Under the pieces are notes generated by a model. That model was not told the DNA's origin. It was given only the letters and a program-made list of their open reading frames with translations, and searched no databases. A program made the translations under genes and the position numbers. Below are positions 1-8,953 of a stretch of 64,000 nt of DNA, in pieces (the first letter of the stretch is position 1; every line of letters starts with the position of its first letter). The stretch comes from Kineococcus rubinsiae (GTDB lineage Bacteria; Actinomycetota; Actinomycetes; Actinomycetales; Kineococcaceae), in contig NZ_VWPY01000002.1 in the NCBI RefSeq assembly GCF_011839805.1, positions 1 through 64,000 of the forward strand, read 5' to 3'.

Positions 1-960
1 GTGCAGCGGCAGCTCGCTCTCGGGCACGGCCGCGCCGCGCTCGACGGCCGCGGCCCACGTGGCCAGGGCGCTGCGCGCGGCCCGGCCCACGAACCCGGGG
101 GTCGCGGCGAGGGCCTGCGGGGTGGTGGGCATGGCACGGGCCGCCGCCACGACCGCGGAGTCCGGCAGGAGGCGCCCGGGGGAGGTGTCGCGGCGGCGGG
201 CCTCCGCGTCGCGGGCCAGCCAGAGCTCGCGGACCACGGCGAGCTGGCGGCGGGAGCGCACGGCGTGCAGCCCCGACACGCGCCGCCAGGGTTCCGCCGG
301 CGGGGTGGCCGGGGGAGCGTCGACGACCGCGGCGAACTCCTCCTCGGCCCACGCGAGCTTGCCCTGCTCGGTGAGGCGCTCGGCGAGGGCGTCGCGCAGC
401 TCCAGGAGGACCTCGACGTCGAGGGCCGCGTAGTTCAGCCAGGGTTCCGGCAGGGGGCGGGTCGACCAGTCGACGGCCGAGTGCTCCTTGGCCAGGCGGA
501 TGCCGAGGAACTCCTCGACGACGGCGCCGAGGCCCACGCGGGGCAGCCCCGCGATGCGGGAACCGAGCTCGGTGTCGAACAGGGTGGTGGGGCGCATGCC
601 GACCTCGGCCAGGCACGGGAGGTCCTGGTTCGCCGCGTGCAGCACCCACTCGACGTCCGTGAGGGCCTCGCCGAGGGAGGACAGGTCCGGCAGGGCGTCC
701 GGGTCGACGAGGTGGGTGCCGGCACCGCGGCGGCGCAGCTGCACGAGGAAGGCCCGCTGGCCGTAGCGGTAGCCGGACGCCCGCTCGGCGTCGACCGCGA
801 CGGGGCCGGTGCCCGCCGACAGCGCGGCCACCACGTCGGCCAGGGCCTCGGGGGTGGTGACGACGTCGGGGACGCCCTCGGCGGGGCTGCTCAGCAGGGG
901 CGCCTCGGGAACCGGGTCCGCCGGTTCCTCCGCTGCCGCACTGCTCGCGTCCGCTGCCAC
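1..960 (-). CDS. rnd: Ribonuclease D (3'-5' exonuclease with HRDC domain), C-terminus cut by window edge
   Basis: Read from a GTG at 960, the frame is open for 320 codons to the left edge, so the C-terminus lies outside the window. DEDDy exonuclease motifs are present: D57-A-E59 in 'VAVDAERA', N111/D113 in 'AANQDL', and Y177/D181 in 'YAALD'. An HRDC-like helical region follows from about residue 225 ('PWRRVSGLHAVRSRRQLAVV'). The family trims 3' ends of tRNA precursors and other structured RNAs in the cytoplasm. An in-frame GTG at 969 is an alternative start. It lies head-to-tail with the LuxR-type gene and, further on, DUF3000 and heme genes, a neighbourhood common in Actinobacteria. Seen: the motifs and the truncation. 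Family knowledge: the function. Confidence 0.85.
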   Translation of the reverse strand, partial: MAADASSAAAEEPADPVPEAPLLSSPAEGVPDVVTTPEALADVVAALSAGTGPVAVDAERASGYRYGQRAFLVQLRRRGAGTHLVDPDALPDLSSLGEALTDVEWVLHAANQDLPCLAEVGMRPTTLFDTELGSRIAGLPRVGLGAVVEEFLGIRLAKEHSAVDWSTRPLPEPWLNYAALDVEVLLELRDALAERLTEQGKLAWAEEEFAAVVDAPPATPPAEPWRRVSGLHAVRSRRQLAVVRELWLARDAEARRRDTSPGRLLPDSAVVAAARAMPTTPQALAATPGFVGRAARSALATWAAAVERGAAVPESELPLH

Positions 961-1054
961 GCCGCCCACCGTACGGGGCGCCCGCGCGGCGGTGTCCCCG
1001 CCCCGCCGCCCGGCCCCTCCCGGCTGCTCTCCCGGGGACCGGCGGCGGTCCGGA

Positions 1055-1657
1055 CTACTGGATGACGCCGGCCCGCAGGGTGATGGCGACCATCTCGGCG
1101 CGGTCACCCGTGCCGAGCTTGCGGGCGATGCGCGCCAGGTGGCTCTTGACCGTCAGCGCGGACAGGCCGAGCAGGGCGCCGGTGTCCTTGTTGGAGCGGC
1201 CGTCGGCCACGTGCTGCAGGACCTCGATCTCGCGCTCGGACAGGCTGTCCACGCCGGACTCGCCGCCGCGGCCCTCGAAGCCGACGCCCTCGGGGCGCGT
1301 CGTCACGAGGTAGCAGCGGACCCCGGCGGCGACCGCACCGCGGACCGCGAACGGGTCGGCGCTGCTGGACAGCACGACGCAGCGGTTCCAGCCGGCCGAG
1401 CGCAGCTCGGACACGAGCGCGGCGCCGGAGCCGTCGGGCAGGCCGGCGTCGGCGATGAACAGGGCGCGCGGCCCGGTCCGGGCCAGCGCGCGGGCCTGGG
1501 CGACGCTCGTGGCGTGCTCGACGCTGACGGCGCCGAGCAGGCGCAGCGTGCGCGTCACCGACTCGCGGATCGCGGGGTCGGCGACGGCGACGAGCGCGGC
1601 GAAGCGGCCGAGTCGTGACGGAACGGCCATCCCTGGCCGCTCGACGAGTGCAGTCAC
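1055..1657 (-). CDS. LuxR-family response-regulator-like transcription factor
   Basis: The 200-residue protein has a receiver-like domain (about 18-120) and a C-terminal LuxR/FixJ helix-turn-helix (about 138-200, 'LSEREIEVLQHVADG' then 'LSALTVKSHLARIARKLG'). GTG at 1657 is chosen because AGGAGG stands 5 nt before it; the frame remains open further upstream but without such a site. D70 in 'FIADAGLPDG' is the likely phospho-acceptor position. The lysine normally ending the receiver ('GYLLK') is replaced by threonine ('CYLVTT'), so phosphorylation may be atypical or lost. No histidine kinase gene is adjacent, so it is an orphan regulator here. Its target cannot be told from the sequence. Confidence 0.8.
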   Translation of the reverse strand: MTALVERPGMAVPSRLGRFAALVAVADPAIRESVTRTLRLLGAVSVEHATSVAQARALARTGPRALFIADAGLPDGSGAALVSELRSAGWNRCVVLSSSADPFAVRGAVAAGVRCYLVTTRPEGVGFEGRGGESGVDSLSEREIEVLQHVADGRSNKDTGALLGLSALTVKSHLARIARKLGTGDRAEMVAITLRAGVIQ

Positions 1658-1801
1658 GTGGTCCTCCTGCAGCAGGTGGGGCGCCCGCCTCCTGCGGCAC
1701 GCCTCTGTCTTCTGCAGAGTGATCGGCGGGGACGCACCCGACCTTGACCCCGAACGGCGCACCGGGGGTGACGCAGCCGGGCCGCTGCGGGCCGCCTCCG
1801 A

Positions 1802-2410
1802 TCAGCGGTGGCGGCGGCCGAGGGACGCGACGCCCTCGGGCAGCGGGGGCAGCCCCGCCACGGTGCACAGCAGCTCGCCCCACGCGTGCAGGTGGGTGGT
1901 GACGTCGACGTGGCCCGCCGCGTCGGGCTCGGCCGTCCACGACGCCCGCAGCTCCACGTCCACGGACGGCTCCCGGTCGGCCAGGTCGCCGTAGCTCTCC
2001 GACAGCACGCGGGTGACCGTGCCGCCGACGCGAGCCGCCCGGGCCCCGGCGCTCGCCAGCCCGTCCTCCAGCCACGTCCAGCTGACCTGCCCGAGCAGGG
2101 GGTCGGAGCCCAGGTCGGCCTCGAGGTCGGCGCGGGCGTAGGTGACGACGCGGAACGTGCCGTCCCACTCTGCGGGCGCGGACGGGTCGTGCAGGAGGAT
2201 GAAGCGGCCCGTGGCGAGCTCGTCCTCGCCGAGCAGCACGTCCCCGGCGAGCGCCACGGCGTGCGGGGCGATGCGGGCCGGGGCGGGGACCTCGGTGAGC
2301 TGGACCTCCGCGCGCAACCGGACGTCGCGCAGGGCCGCGACGGCCTCGACGAAGGCGGTCGGCCCTCCGCTGGAGACGCGGTGGACGCTCACGACACGGA
2401 GAGTAGGCAC
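1802..2410 (-). CDS. DUF3000 family protein
   Basis: The 203-residue protein matches, from memory, the actinobacterial DUF3000 family, which has no known function. Recognisable parts are '[39 protein letters not shown]' broken across about residues 17-55 and a C-terminal half rich in beta-type sequence ('[10 protein letters not shown]', '[10 protein letters not shown]'). No signal peptide or membrane segment is visible. GTG at 2410 is chosen because a G-rich GGGGGGA sits just upstream. It is divergent from hemE, with only 46 nt between the two start codons, so both promoters must share that gap. The position between RNase D and heme genes is conserved in related genomes as far as I recall. 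Confidence 0.75.
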   Translation of the reverse strand: MPTLRVVSVHRVSSGGPTAFVEAVAALRDVRLRAEVQLTEVPAPARIAPHAVALAGDVLLGEDELATGRFILLHDPSAPAEWDGTFRVVTYARADLEADLGSDPLLGQVSWTWLEDGLASAGARAARVGGTVTRVLSESYGDLADREPSVDVELRASWTAEPDAAGHVDVTTHLHAWGELLCTVAGLPPLPEGVASLGRRHR

Positions 2411-2456
2411 GGTGGTCCCCCCGTGGCGTGACGGCACGCCGTGCGACCATCGGGCA

Positions 2457-3575
2457 GTGCCGAGCACCCCCCCGTCCACCCCGCCCACCGCCCCCGCGAC
2501 GACCTCGGTCCCGGCGAGCGCGCCCTACCTGCAGGCGACGCGGGGTGAGGTCTCCGACCACGTGCCCGTGTGGTTCATGCGCCAGGCCGGGCGGTCGCTG
2601 CCGGAGTACCGGGCGGCCCGCGAGGGCACCGCGATGCTCGACTCCTGCCGCACGCCCGAGCTGGTCACCGAGATCACCCTGCAGCCCGTGCGGCGCTACG
2701 GCGTGGACGCGGCCATCTTCTACTCCGACATCGTCGTGCCGCTGAAGGCCGCGGGCGTCGACCTCGACATCGTCCCGGGCACCGGCCCCGTCGTGGCCGA
2801 GCCGTTCCGCACCCGCGCCGACCTCGACCGCCTGCCGGAGCTGGCCCCCGAGCAGGTCGGGTTCGTCACCGAGGCCGTCGGCCTCATCACGGCCGAGCTC
2901 GGCGCCACCCCGCTCATCGGGTTCGCGGGCGCCCCGTTCACCCTCGCCAGCTACCTCGTCGAGGGCGGCCCGTCGCGGGACCTGCTGCGCACCAAGGCGC
3001 TCATGCACGCCGACCCCGGGCTGTGGCACGACCTGCTGGACCGCCTCGCGCAGATCACCGGGGAGTTCCTGCGCACGCAGGTCGCCGCCGGCGCCTCCGC
3101 CGTGCAGCTCTTCGACTCCTGGGTCGGGGCCCTCTCGGTCGCCGACTACCGCACCTCCGTCGCCCCGCACTCGGCGCGCGCGCTGGCCGCGGTGCGCGAC
3201 CTCGGCGTGCCGCGCACCCACTTCGGCACCGGCACCGGCGAGCTGCTGGGCGACCTGGCCGCCGTCGACGGGGGCGTCGACGTGCTCGGCGTGGACTTCC
3301 GCGTCCCGCTCGACGAGGGCGCCCGCCGCGGGCGCGAGGGCCTGGCCGCGGCCGGCCTCGACCGCGGCGTCGCGGTGCAGGGCAACCTCGACCCCGCGCT
3401 GCTGTTCGCCCCGTGGGACGTGCTGCGCCCCGCGGTGCACCGCGTGCTCGAGGCGGGCGAGGCCGCGGGCGGCGGGCACGTCTTCAACCTCGGCCACGGC
3501 GTCCCCCCCACGACGGACCCCGACGTCCTGCAGCGCGTGGTCGACGAGGTGCACGCCTGGCGGGCGGGTGCCTGA
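2457..3575 (+). CDS. hemE: Uroporphyrinogen decarboxylase
   Basis: HemE removes four carboxyl groups from uroporphyrinogen III to give coproporphyrinogen III in cytosolic heme synthesis. The 372-residue protein has the signature '[14 protein letters not shown]' (about residues 39-52) containing the substrate-binding arginines, plus '[13 protein letters not shown]', '[12 protein letters not shown]' and C-terminal '[15 protein letters not shown]'. Length is normal for the family after a proline/threonine-rich N-terminal tail of about 22 residues. GTG at 2457 is the last plausible start before the conserved region. No Shine-Dalgarno is visible and the message may be leaderless. It overlaps hemY by 8 nt, implying translational coupling, and is the first gene of the hemE-hemY-hemQ operon. 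Confidence 0.95.
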   Translation: MPSTPPSTPPTAPATTSVPASAPYLQATRGEVSDHVPVWFMRQAGRSLPEYRAAREGTAMLDSCRTPELVTEITLQPVRRYGVDAAIFYSDIVVPLKAAGVDLDIVPGTGPVVAEPFRTRADLDRLPELAPEQVGFVTEAVGLITAELGATPLIGFAGAPFTLASYLVEGGPSRDLLRTKALMHADPGLWHDLLDRLAQITGEFLRTQVAAGASAVQLFDSWVGALSVADYRTSVAPHSARALAAVRDLGVPRTHFGTGTGELLGDLAAVDGGVDVLGVDFRVPLDEGARRGREGLAAAGLDRGVAVQGNLDPALLFAPWDVLRPAVHRVLEAGEAAGGGHVFNLGHGVPPTTDPDVLQRVVDEVHAWRAGA

Positions 3576-5004
3576 GCAGCCGCCCGCCGCGACGGCGGGG
3601 GCGCCCCCGCTCGTCGTGGTCGTCGGGGGAGGCGTCAGCGGGCTGAGCGCCGCCTGGCGCCTGGCCAGCGCCGGGGTCCGCGTCCAGGTCCTCGAGGCCT
3701 CGCCCCGCCTCGGCGGGGTGCTGGACCGCGTCGAGGTCGGCGGGGTCGTCGTGGACACCGGGGCCGAGTCGGTCCTCGCGCGCCGCCCCGAGGCCGTCGA
3801 GCTGGTCCGCGCCGTCGGCCTCGGCGAGGACCTGGTCCACCCGGAGACCGCCCGCGCCTCGGTGCGCACCGAGGGCGCGCTGCGGCCCCTGCCGACGGGG
3901 ACGGTCATGGGCGTGCCCGGCAGCGCCGCCGCGGTCGAGGGGCTGCTCGCCCCGGCCGACGTCGAGCGCGTCGCCGCCGAACCCGGCCTGCCCGCCCCGC
4001 CCCTGGACGCCGACGTGTCCGTGGGCGACTACGTCGCCTCCCGCGTCGGGCGGGCCGTCGTGGACCGCCTCGTCGAACCGCTGCTGGGCGGGGTCTACGC
4101 CGGGCACGCCGCCCGGCTGTCCCTGCAGGCCACCGTCCCCGCGCTGTGGAAGCACGCCCGCGCGGGCGGCTCCCTGCTCGAGGCCGTCAGCGCCGCCGCC
4201 GCCCGCCCCGCGGCGACGACCCCCGTCTTCGCGGGCATCCGCGGCGGGGTGTCCCGGCTGCCCGAGGCGCTGGCCGCGGCGGTCGAGGCCCGCGGGGGCA
4301 CGCTGCGCCGCTCGGCGCCCGTCACCGCGCTGACCCGCACGGCCACGGGCTGGCGGCTGCAGACCCCGGACGGAGGCGTCGACGCCGACGCGGTCGTCCT
4401 CGCGGTCCCCGCGCCCGTCGCCGCCCGGCTGCTGCGCGGGCCCGTGCCCGCGGCCGCGACCGAGCTGGCCGGCGTCGAGACCGCGAGCATGGTCATCGCG
4501 GCGCTCGCCGTCCCCACCGGCCAGCTCGCCGGGCTGGCCGGCTCCGGCGTGCTCGTCCCGCCCGTCGTCGGCCGCGCCGAGGGCCTGCAGGTCAAGGCCC
4601 TGACCCTGTCGGCGAACAAGTGGGCGTGGGTCGCCGCGCAGGACCCGGACGTCCGGGTGGTGCGGGTCTCGCTCGGGCGCGCGCGGGAGACCGCCGTCCT
4701 CGAGCGCGACGACGCCGACGTCCTCGCCACCGCCGCGGCCGACGCCTCGCTCCTGCTCGGGCGCCCCCTGACCGCCGTCGCAGGCTCCGTCACCCGCTGG
4801 GTCGACGGGCTGCCGCAGTACGCCGTGGGGCACGTCGACCGGGTCGCGCGGGTGCGCGCCGCCGTCGCGGAGGCCGGGGCGCTCGCGGTGTGCGGGTCCG
4901 TCCTGGACGGCGTCGGGGTACCCGCCTGCATCGCCGCCGCCGACCGCGCGGCCGCCGACGTCCTCGCCGCCCTCGCCACCTCCGGCGGGGCCGCGCCGGG
5001 GTGA
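3568..5004 (+). CDS. hemY: Coproporphyrinogen III oxidase / protoporphyrinogen oxidase (HemY/CgoX type)
   Basis: This FAD-dependent amine-oxidase-fold enzyme has 478 residues. An N-terminal dinucleotide-binding motif is clear at about residues 15-45 ('[20 protein letters not shown]', ending in an acidic 'VLEA'). A C-terminal FAD-contact segment reads '[22 protein letters not shown]'. In organisms that also carry HemQ, this family oxidises coproporphyrinogen III to coproporphyrin III in the coproporphyrin-dependent branch. With HemQ encoded just downstream, that role is preferred over protoporphyrinogen oxidation. The GTG start at 3568 lies inside the end of hemE. Ferrochelatase (hemH/cpfC), needed between this step and HemQ, is not in the window. 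Confidence 0.9.
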   Translation: MPEQPPAATAGAPPLVVVVGGGVSGLSAAWRLASAGVRVQVLEASPRLGGVLDRVEVGGVVVDTGAESVLARRPEAVELVRAVGLGEDLVHPETARASVRTEGALRPLPTGTVMGVPGSAAAVEGLLAPADVERVAAEPGLPAPPLDADVSVGDYVASRVGRAVVDRLVEPLLGGVYAGHAARLSLQATVPALWKHARAGGSLLEAVSAAAARPAATTPVFAGIRGGVSRLPEALAAAVEARGGTLRRSAPVTALTRTATGWRLQTPDGGVDADAVVLAVPAPVAARLLRGPVPAAATELAGVETASMVIAALAVPTGQLAGLAGSGVLVPPVVGRAEGLQVKALTLSANKWAWVAAQDPDVRVVRVSLGRARETAVLERDDADVLATAAADASLLLGRPLTAVAGSVTRWVDGLPQYAVGHVDRVARVRAAVAEAGALAVCGSVLDGVGVPACIAAADRAAADVLAALATSGGAAPG

Positions 5005-5060
5005 GCGGGCTCACCGCACCCGGGGCGGTGGGCGCGGCGCGGGCGCGGGAGGATGGGGGC

Positions 5061-5774
5061 ATGACGCAGCCAGCCGAAGCCCCCGCAGCACCCACGGCCG
5101 AGGAGATCAACGCGACCATCCGGTACACGATGTACTCGGTGTTCGCGGTGCGGGACACCCTCGGCGACGCCGACCGCGCGGAGCTCACGGCCGAGGTGCA
5201 GTCGCTGCTCGAGGAGCTCGCCGGCAAGGGCCTCGTCGTGCGCGGCTTCTACGACGTCGCCGGGCTGCGCGCCGACGCCGACCTGCTCGTGTGGTGGCAC
5301 GCGGAGACCGTCGAGCTCGTCCAGGAGGCCTACCGACGGCTGCGCCGCACGCGCCTCGGGCGCCACCTCGTGCCCGTCTGGTCCGTCGTCGGGCTGCACC
5401 GCCCCGCGGAGTTCAACCGCGGCCACGTCCCGGCGTTCCTGTCCGGCGAGCGCGCCCGCGACTACGTGTGCGTGTACCCGTTCGTGCGCTCCTACGAGTG
5501 GTACCTGCTGCCCGAGGCCGAGCGCCGCACCATGCTGCGCGACCACGGCCTCGCCGCCCGCCCCTACGAGGACGTGCGCGCCAACACCGTCTCCGCCTTC
5601 GCCCTGGGCGACTACGAGTGGGTCCTCGCCTTCGAGGCCGACGAGCTGCACCGCATCGTCGACCTCATGCGCGACCTGCGGGCCACCGAGGCCCGCCACC
5701 ACGTGCGCGAGGAGCTGCCGTTCTACACCGGCCCGCGCGTCGAGCTGCCGGAGCTCGTGGCCCAGCTGCCCTGA
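5061..5774 (+). CDS. hemQ: Coproheme decarboxylase (HemQ/ChdC, chlorite-dismutase fold)
   Basis: HemQ performs the last step of the coproporphyrin-dependent pathway, oxidatively decarboxylating coproheme III to heme b with peroxide. The 237-residue product shows family segments '[17 protein letters not shown]' (about 21-37), '[21 protein letters not shown]', '[21 protein letters not shown]', and '[33 protein letters not shown]', the last probably bearing heme-contact residues. ATG at 5061 is preceded by GGGAGGATGGGGGC. It lies 56 nt after hemY on the same strand and is closed by a strong hairpin. The trio identifies the actinobacterial type of heme synthesis. Confidence 0.93.
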   Translation: MTQPAEAPAAPTAEEINATIRYTMYSVFAVRDTLGDADRAELTAEVQSLLEELAGKGLVVRGFYDVAGLRADADLLVWWHAETVELVQEAYRRLRRTRLGRHLVPVWSVVGLHRPAEFNRGHVPAFLSGERARDYVCVYPFVRSYEWYLLPEAERRTMLRDHGLAARPYEDVRANTVSAFALGDYEWVLAFEADELHRIVDLMRDLRATEARHHVREELPFYTGPRVELPELVAQLP

Positions 5775-5807
5775 GCCGCACCTCGGCACCCGCGAGAGCC
5801 CGCACGC

Positions 5808-5846
5808 ACGAGAGCCGCCGTCCCCTCAGGGGGCGGCGGCTCTCGT
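5808..5846. terminator. Strong hairpin terminator between convergent hemQ and acidic-protein genes
   Basis: A perfect 13-bp stem (5808-5820 with 5834-5846, arm ACGAGAGCCGCCG) encloses a 13-nt loop, tcccctcaggggg, that can itself form CCCC/GGGG pairs. No T-run follows, as is usual in very high-GC actinobacteria. It lies between two convergent genes and could serve both directions. Confidence 0.75.
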
Positions 5847-5865
5847 CGCGTGCGGTGCTGAGCGG

Positions 5866-6228
5866 TCAGAGGCGCTCGGGGTCCTCCGCGTCGGCGGCGG
5901 CCACGTGGTCGGACAGGCCCGACGCCCCGGTGCCGCCCGACTCGTCGGGCACCTCCTGCGTGATCCGCTCGTCGATCGTCTCGTTGTCCGCGTCGACGTC
6001 GTCGCTCATGAGCTCCTCCGTCGCGTGGCTCACCGCCCGCGTCGTGTCGTACGTGTCGTCGTCGTCGTCCGCGAGGAGCGTGTCGGTCCCGAGGGCCCCG
6101 ACCTCGTCGAGCGCGTCGGCGTCGTCCTCACCCGCGAGCTCGGCGTTCTCGGCGCGCAGGTCCGGGTCGTCCAGCGGGTCCAGCTCGCGGTCGGTGTCCT
6201 GGTAGCTCTCGGCGTACGGCTCGGTCAT
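5866..6228 (-). CDS. Small highly acidic protein, DUF5709-like
   Basis: The 120-residue product is strongly acidic (runs such as 'LLADDDDDTYD' and 'DDVDADNETIDERI') with no cysteine, signal peptide or membrane segment, and is probably disordered and cytoplasmic. 'DPLDDPDL', 'TLLADDD' and the 'ETIDERITQEVPDE' segment near the C-terminus recall DUF5709 proteins common in Actinobacteria, which have no assigned function. ATG at 6228 is used because the upstream extension is low-complexity. The gene lies 46 nt downstream of msrB on the same strand and is convergent with hemQ. The family assignment is from memory and moderately certain. Confidence 0.65.
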   Translation of the reverse strand: MTEPYAESYQDTDRELDPLDDPDLRAENAELAGEDDADALDEVGALGTDTLLADDDDDTYDTTRAVSHATEELMSDDVDADNETIDERITQEVPDESGGTGASGLSDHVAAADAEDPERL

Positions 6229-6274
6229 GCCGCCCACTCTGCCCGGGCCGGGGCCGGGACGCACGTCGCCGGGA

Positions 6275-6727
6275 TCAGCTCGCGGAGCTGGTGGGGCGCA
6301 GCGACAGGCTGATCGAGTTGATGCAGTAGCGCTGGTCCGTCGGCGTCGGGTAGCCCTCGCCCTCGAAGACGTGGCCCAGGTGCGAACCGCAGCTCGCGCA
6401 GCGCACCTCCGTGCGGACCATGCCCATCGAGCGGTCGGAGATCAGCTCGACCGCCGCGGAGTCCTTCGGGTCGAAGAAGGACGGCCAGCCGCAGTGCGAG
6501 GCGAACTTCTCGCTGCTCGTGAACAGCTCGGCGCCGCACGCGCGACAGGCGTAGACGCCCTCGGTGGTGGTGTCCTCGTACTCGCCCGTGAACGGGCGCT
6601 CGGTCCCGGCCTGGCGCAGGACGGCGTACTCCTGCGGGCTCAGCTCCTCGCGCCACTCGGCCTCGCTCTTGGTGACGGCGTAGCGGTCGTCGGTGCCCTC
6701 GGGAGTGCTCGTGCCGTGGTTCCTCAT
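6275..6727 (-). CDS. msrB: Peptide-methionine (R)-S-oxide reductase
   Basis: MsrB reduces methionine-R-sulfoxide in damaged proteins, drawing electrons from thioredoxin. The 150-residue product has two zinc-binding CxxC pairs ('CRAC' near residue 61 and 'CASC' near 110), the core 'SHCGWPSFFDP', 'GHVFEGEGYPTPTDQRYCINS' with the catalytic cysteine in 'RYC', and a normal length. ATG at 6727 gives a 17-residue tail before the conserved 'KSEAEWREELSPQEYAVLRQAGTE'. It is a free-standing msrB; no msrA is nearby. Oxidative repair would suit the desiccation- and radiation-tolerant lifestyle suggested for the host, but that link is inference. Confidence 0.93.
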   Translation of the reverse strand: MRNHGTSTPEGTDDRYAVTKSEAEWREELSPQEYAVLRQAGTERPFTGEYEDTTTEGVYACRACGAELFTSSEKFASHCGWPSFFDPKDSAAVELISDRSMGMVRTEVRCASCGSHLGHVFEGEGYPTPTDQRYCINSISLSLRPTSSAS

Positions 6728-6741
6728 GCCCGTTCCAACCG

Positions 6742-7290
6742 TCAGCCGAGGCGGGACGTTCCCGCGTACAGGTGCAGGACGGGCACGCCGAACTCGTCGC
6801 GCGCCCGCGACGCCCAGTCGCGGTGGAAGGTGTCCTCCACGGCGTGCGGGCGGGTCACGACGACGAGCTCGCGCACGCCCCCGCCGGCGGCCAGGACGCG
6901 CCGCACCTCGGGCAGCGGGTCGTCGTCGGTGGTGCGGCCCTCAGCCTGCAGGCCCTCCGCGCGCAGCGCCGCCAGGGTCGCGGCCAGCGCCGTCTCGGCC
7001 TCGGCGCGCGCGGCCGTCGCGTCGGGCTGCCCCTCGCGCACGGAGCCCAGGGCCTCGCGCAGCTCGCCCAGGCTCAGGTGGTCCAGCAGGTCGGCCAGGA
7101 CGCTGCGGTGCGTGTCGGCGGGGACCAGGACGAGGTGCTGCACGTCAGCGGCGTCGCCGCCCCCGTCGCCACCGTCGCTGCCGTCCTCCGCGCGGTGCAG
7201 CTGCGCGAGGTTGCGGGCGTCCACGTCGCCGAACGCCTCCTCCGTCAGGACGAGCACGGTCGGGCGGGCGGTCGTCAGGTCCTCGGGCAC
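6742..7290 (-). CDS. Conserved hypothetical protein, possible universal-stress/Rossmann-like fold
   Basis: I do not recognise a named family. The 182-residue product begins with a beta-strand-like 'PTVLVLTEEAF', has 'HLVLVPADTHRSVLADLLDHLSLGELREALG', an alanine-rich helical middle (about 90-115), then 'VRELVVVTRPHAVEDTFHRDWASRARDEFGVPVLHLYAG'. Alternating hydrophobic strands and helices ending in a 'VPVLHLY' strand suggest a universal-stress-protein-like alpha/beta fold. A glycine/aspartate-rich loop ('EDGSDGGDGGGDAAD') interrupts it near residue 40. The GTG start at 7290 has TAGCGT exactly 6 nt upstream, predicting a leaderless transcript. It is divergent from the DoxX-like gene. Confidence 0.65.
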   Translation of the reverse strand: MPEDLTTARPTVLVLTEEAFGDVDARNLAQLHRAEDGSDGGDGGGDAADVQHLVLVPADTHRSVLADLLDHLSLGELREALGSVREGQPDATAARAEAETALAATLAALRAEGLQAEGRTTDDDPLPEVRRVLAAGGGVRELVVVTRPHAVEDTFHRDWASRARDEFGVPVLHLYAGTSRLG

Positions 7291-7296
7291 GGGGCC

Positions 7297-7302
7297 ACGC
7301 TA
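7297..7302 (-). promoter_or_regulatory. -10 hexamer TAGCGT, leaderless arrangement
   Basis: On the minus strand TAGCGT ends 6 nt before the GTG at 7290, so transcription would begin at the start codon itself. No TTGACA-like -35 is evident. Confidence 0.5.
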
Positions 7303-7350
7303 GCGGGGGCGGGGTCCCGGTCCGCGCGCCGCTCGGGCAGGATGCCGAGC

Positions 7351-7743
7351 ATGTCCTCCCGCACCGCACCCGGCGGCCCCTGGGTGCCCCTGGCGGTGCT
7401 GCTCGGCGTCGCGGGGACGGCGCACTTCGTCCACCCGGCGACCTTCGACGGCATCGTGCCGCGGGCCCTGCCGCTCTCCGCGCGCACCTGGACGCTGGCC
7501 TCCGGGGTGGCCGAGCTGGGCCTCGCGGCGGGCCTCGCCGCCCCGGCGACCCGCCGCGCGGCCGGCTGGGGGACCGCCGCGCTCTTCCTCGCGGTGTGGC
7601 CCGCCAACGGCCAGCAGGCGCTGGACGCCTGGCGCCGGCGCGGGCGCAGCCCCGCCCACGCGCGCCGGGCCGCCGCGGCCCTGGTGCGGCTGCCGATGCA
7701 GGTGCCGCTGCTCGTGGCCGCGGTGCGGGTGGCCCGCGCGTGA
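7351..7743 (+). CDS. DoxX-like integral membrane protein
   Basis: The 130-residue product has about four hydrophobic segments ('VPLAVLLGVAGTAHFV', 'WTLASGVAELGLAAGLAA', 'WGTAALFLAVWPANGQQ', 'VRLPMQVPLLVAAVRVA'). It carries the DoxX-type 'H-x2-P-x2-F-x2-I-x-P-x2-LP' element in 'HFVHPATFDGIVPRALP'. DoxX-like proteins are small membrane proteins of mostly unknown function, some linked to oxidative stress. ATG at 7351 is preferred over ATG at 7342 because GCAGG stands 9 nt before it. The gene overlaps the next by GTGA, so the two are translationally coupled. Confidence 0.75.
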   Translation: MSSRTAPGGPWVPLAVLLGVAGTAHFVHPATFDGIVPRALPLSARTWTLASGVAELGLAAGLAAPATRRAAGWGTAALFLAVWPANGQQALDAWRRRGRSPAHARRAAAALVRLPMQVPLLVAAVRVARA

Positions 7744-8897
7744 AGGGCCGTCGCCGGGCCGCGGTGGGTGCCGCCGCCTCGGTGGGGACCGCCGCCCTCG
7801 GCCTGGTCGGGGTCACGGCGGTCGCGACGGCCTTCGCCCGGGCGGTCGTGACCCCCGCGCGGCACAAGCCCGACGACGTGGAGGTCCTGCAGGTCGGGCC
7901 GTCCCGCGTCGTGCTCGCGCGCAGCCCCGACACCGTCGTCCCGGGGCGCTACGGCGTGTGGACCGACGACGGGCGCGGGCACTTCCGCGTCGGCGAGGTC
8001 CTCGCGGTGACCGACGAGCACGTGGTCCGCGAGCTGCTCGGCGTGGACGCGGGGGTGGTCCTTCCGGGCGCGGCCCGCTGGAACCAGTACTACTTCTCGG
8101 GCGACCCCGGCTCCGCGCTCGGCCTGGCGCACGAGGACGTCCTCGTGCCCGGCCCCGTCGGTGACCTGCCGTGCTGGTCGGTGCCGGGCGCGGGGGAGTC
8201 CGACGGCACCTGGGCGGTCCTCGTGCACGGGCGCGGAGCGACCCGGGAGGAGGCGCTGCGCGCGGTCGGCGTGCTGCACGCCGCGGGGCTGACCTGCCTG
8301 GTGCCCAGCTACCGCAACGACGCCGACGGACCGGTCTCGCCCGCGCGCACCTACGGCCTCGGCGACACGGAGTGGCCCGACGTCGAGGCCGTCGTGCAGC
8401 ACGCGCTGGACGCGGGCGCGCGCCGGGTCGTGCTCGTGGGGTGGTCCATGGGCGGCGCGATCGTGCTGCAGCTGCTCGCCCGCTCCCCGCTGGCCCCGGC
8501 CGTCTGCGCGGTCGTGCTCGACGGCCCCGTCGTGGACTGGGGCGACGTCCTCGACCACCAGGCGAGGACCCGCGGGCTGCCCGTGCGGCTCGGCCGCTAC
8601 GGCGTGCGCCTGCTGCGCCACCCCCTCGCCCGCCGGCTCGTCGGGCTGGAGGGACCCCTGGACCTGCGGCTGATGGACTGGGTGGCGCGGGCGGAGGAGC
8701 TCGAGCTGCCGATCCTGCTGCTGCACTCCGACGACGACGACTACGTGCCCTCCGGGCCGTCCCGGCGCCTGGCGCAGGCCCGGCCGGACCTCGTCACCTA
8801 CGTCGCGAGCGACCGGGCGCGCCACACCAAGGAGTGGAACGTCGACCCGCAGGGCTGGGAGCGGGCGGTGCGCGACTTCGTCGCCGCCCACCGGTGA
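7740..8897 (+). CDS. Alpha/beta hydrolase, membrane-anchored, prolyl-oligopeptidase-like
   Basis: The 385-residue product begins with a basic stretch and one hydrophobic segment (about residues 8-35), suggesting an uncleaved anchor with the hydrolase outside the membrane. The alpha/beta-hydrolase core starts near residue 160 ('WAVLVHGRGATREEALR'). The nucleophile elbow is G-W-S-M-G in 'VVLVGWSMGGAIVLQLLA', the acid is probably in 'LLHSDDDDYVP', and the catalytic histidine in 'RARHTKEWNVDP'. The substrate is unknown. GTG at 7740 overlaps the preceding TGA (GTGA). The pairing of a DoxX-like protein with an anchored hydrolase suggests envelope work, which is inference only. Confidence 0.8.
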   Translation: MKGRRRAAVGAAASVGTAALGLVGVTAVATAFARAVVTPARHKPDDVEVLQVGPSRVVLARSPDTVVPGRYGVWTDDGRGHFRVGEVLAVTDEHVVRELLGVDAGVVLPGAARWNQYYFSGDPGSALGLAHEDVLVPGPVGDLPCWSVPGAGESDGTWAVLVHGRGATREEALRAVGVLHAAGLTCLVPSYRNDADGPVSPARTYGLGDTEWPDVEAVVQHALDAGARRVVLVGWSMGGAIVLQLLARSPLAPAVCAVVLDGPVVDWGDVLDHQARTRGLPVRLGRYGVRLLRHPLARRLVGLEGPLDLRLMDWVARAEELELPILLLHSDDDDYVPSGPSRRLAQARPDLVTYVASDRARHTKEWNVDPQGWERAVRDFVAAHR

Positions 8898-8941
8898 CGA
8901 CCCGCCGGTGAGAGCGCGCTCGCTGCGGCGGTGCGCGTCCG

Positions 8942-8947
8942 TACACT
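8942..8947 (+). promoter_or_regulatory. -10 hexamer TACACT, leaderless arrangement
   Basis: TACACT ends 6 nt before the GTG start of the TetR gene at 8954, so the transcript would start at or next to the start codon. No convincing -35 is visible. Confidence 0.5.
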
Positions 8948-8953
8948 CGCGCC

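Noticed and set aside
1104-3908. 934-codon open frame antisense to hemE and hemY
   Set aside because: It is the mirror of codon bias in the heme genes; no domain is recognisable outside fragments in the wrong frame of the LuxR-type gene.
3568-5774. Protoporphyrin-dependent (classical) heme pathway
   Set aside because: The adjacent HemQ gene indicates the coproporphyrin-dependent branch.
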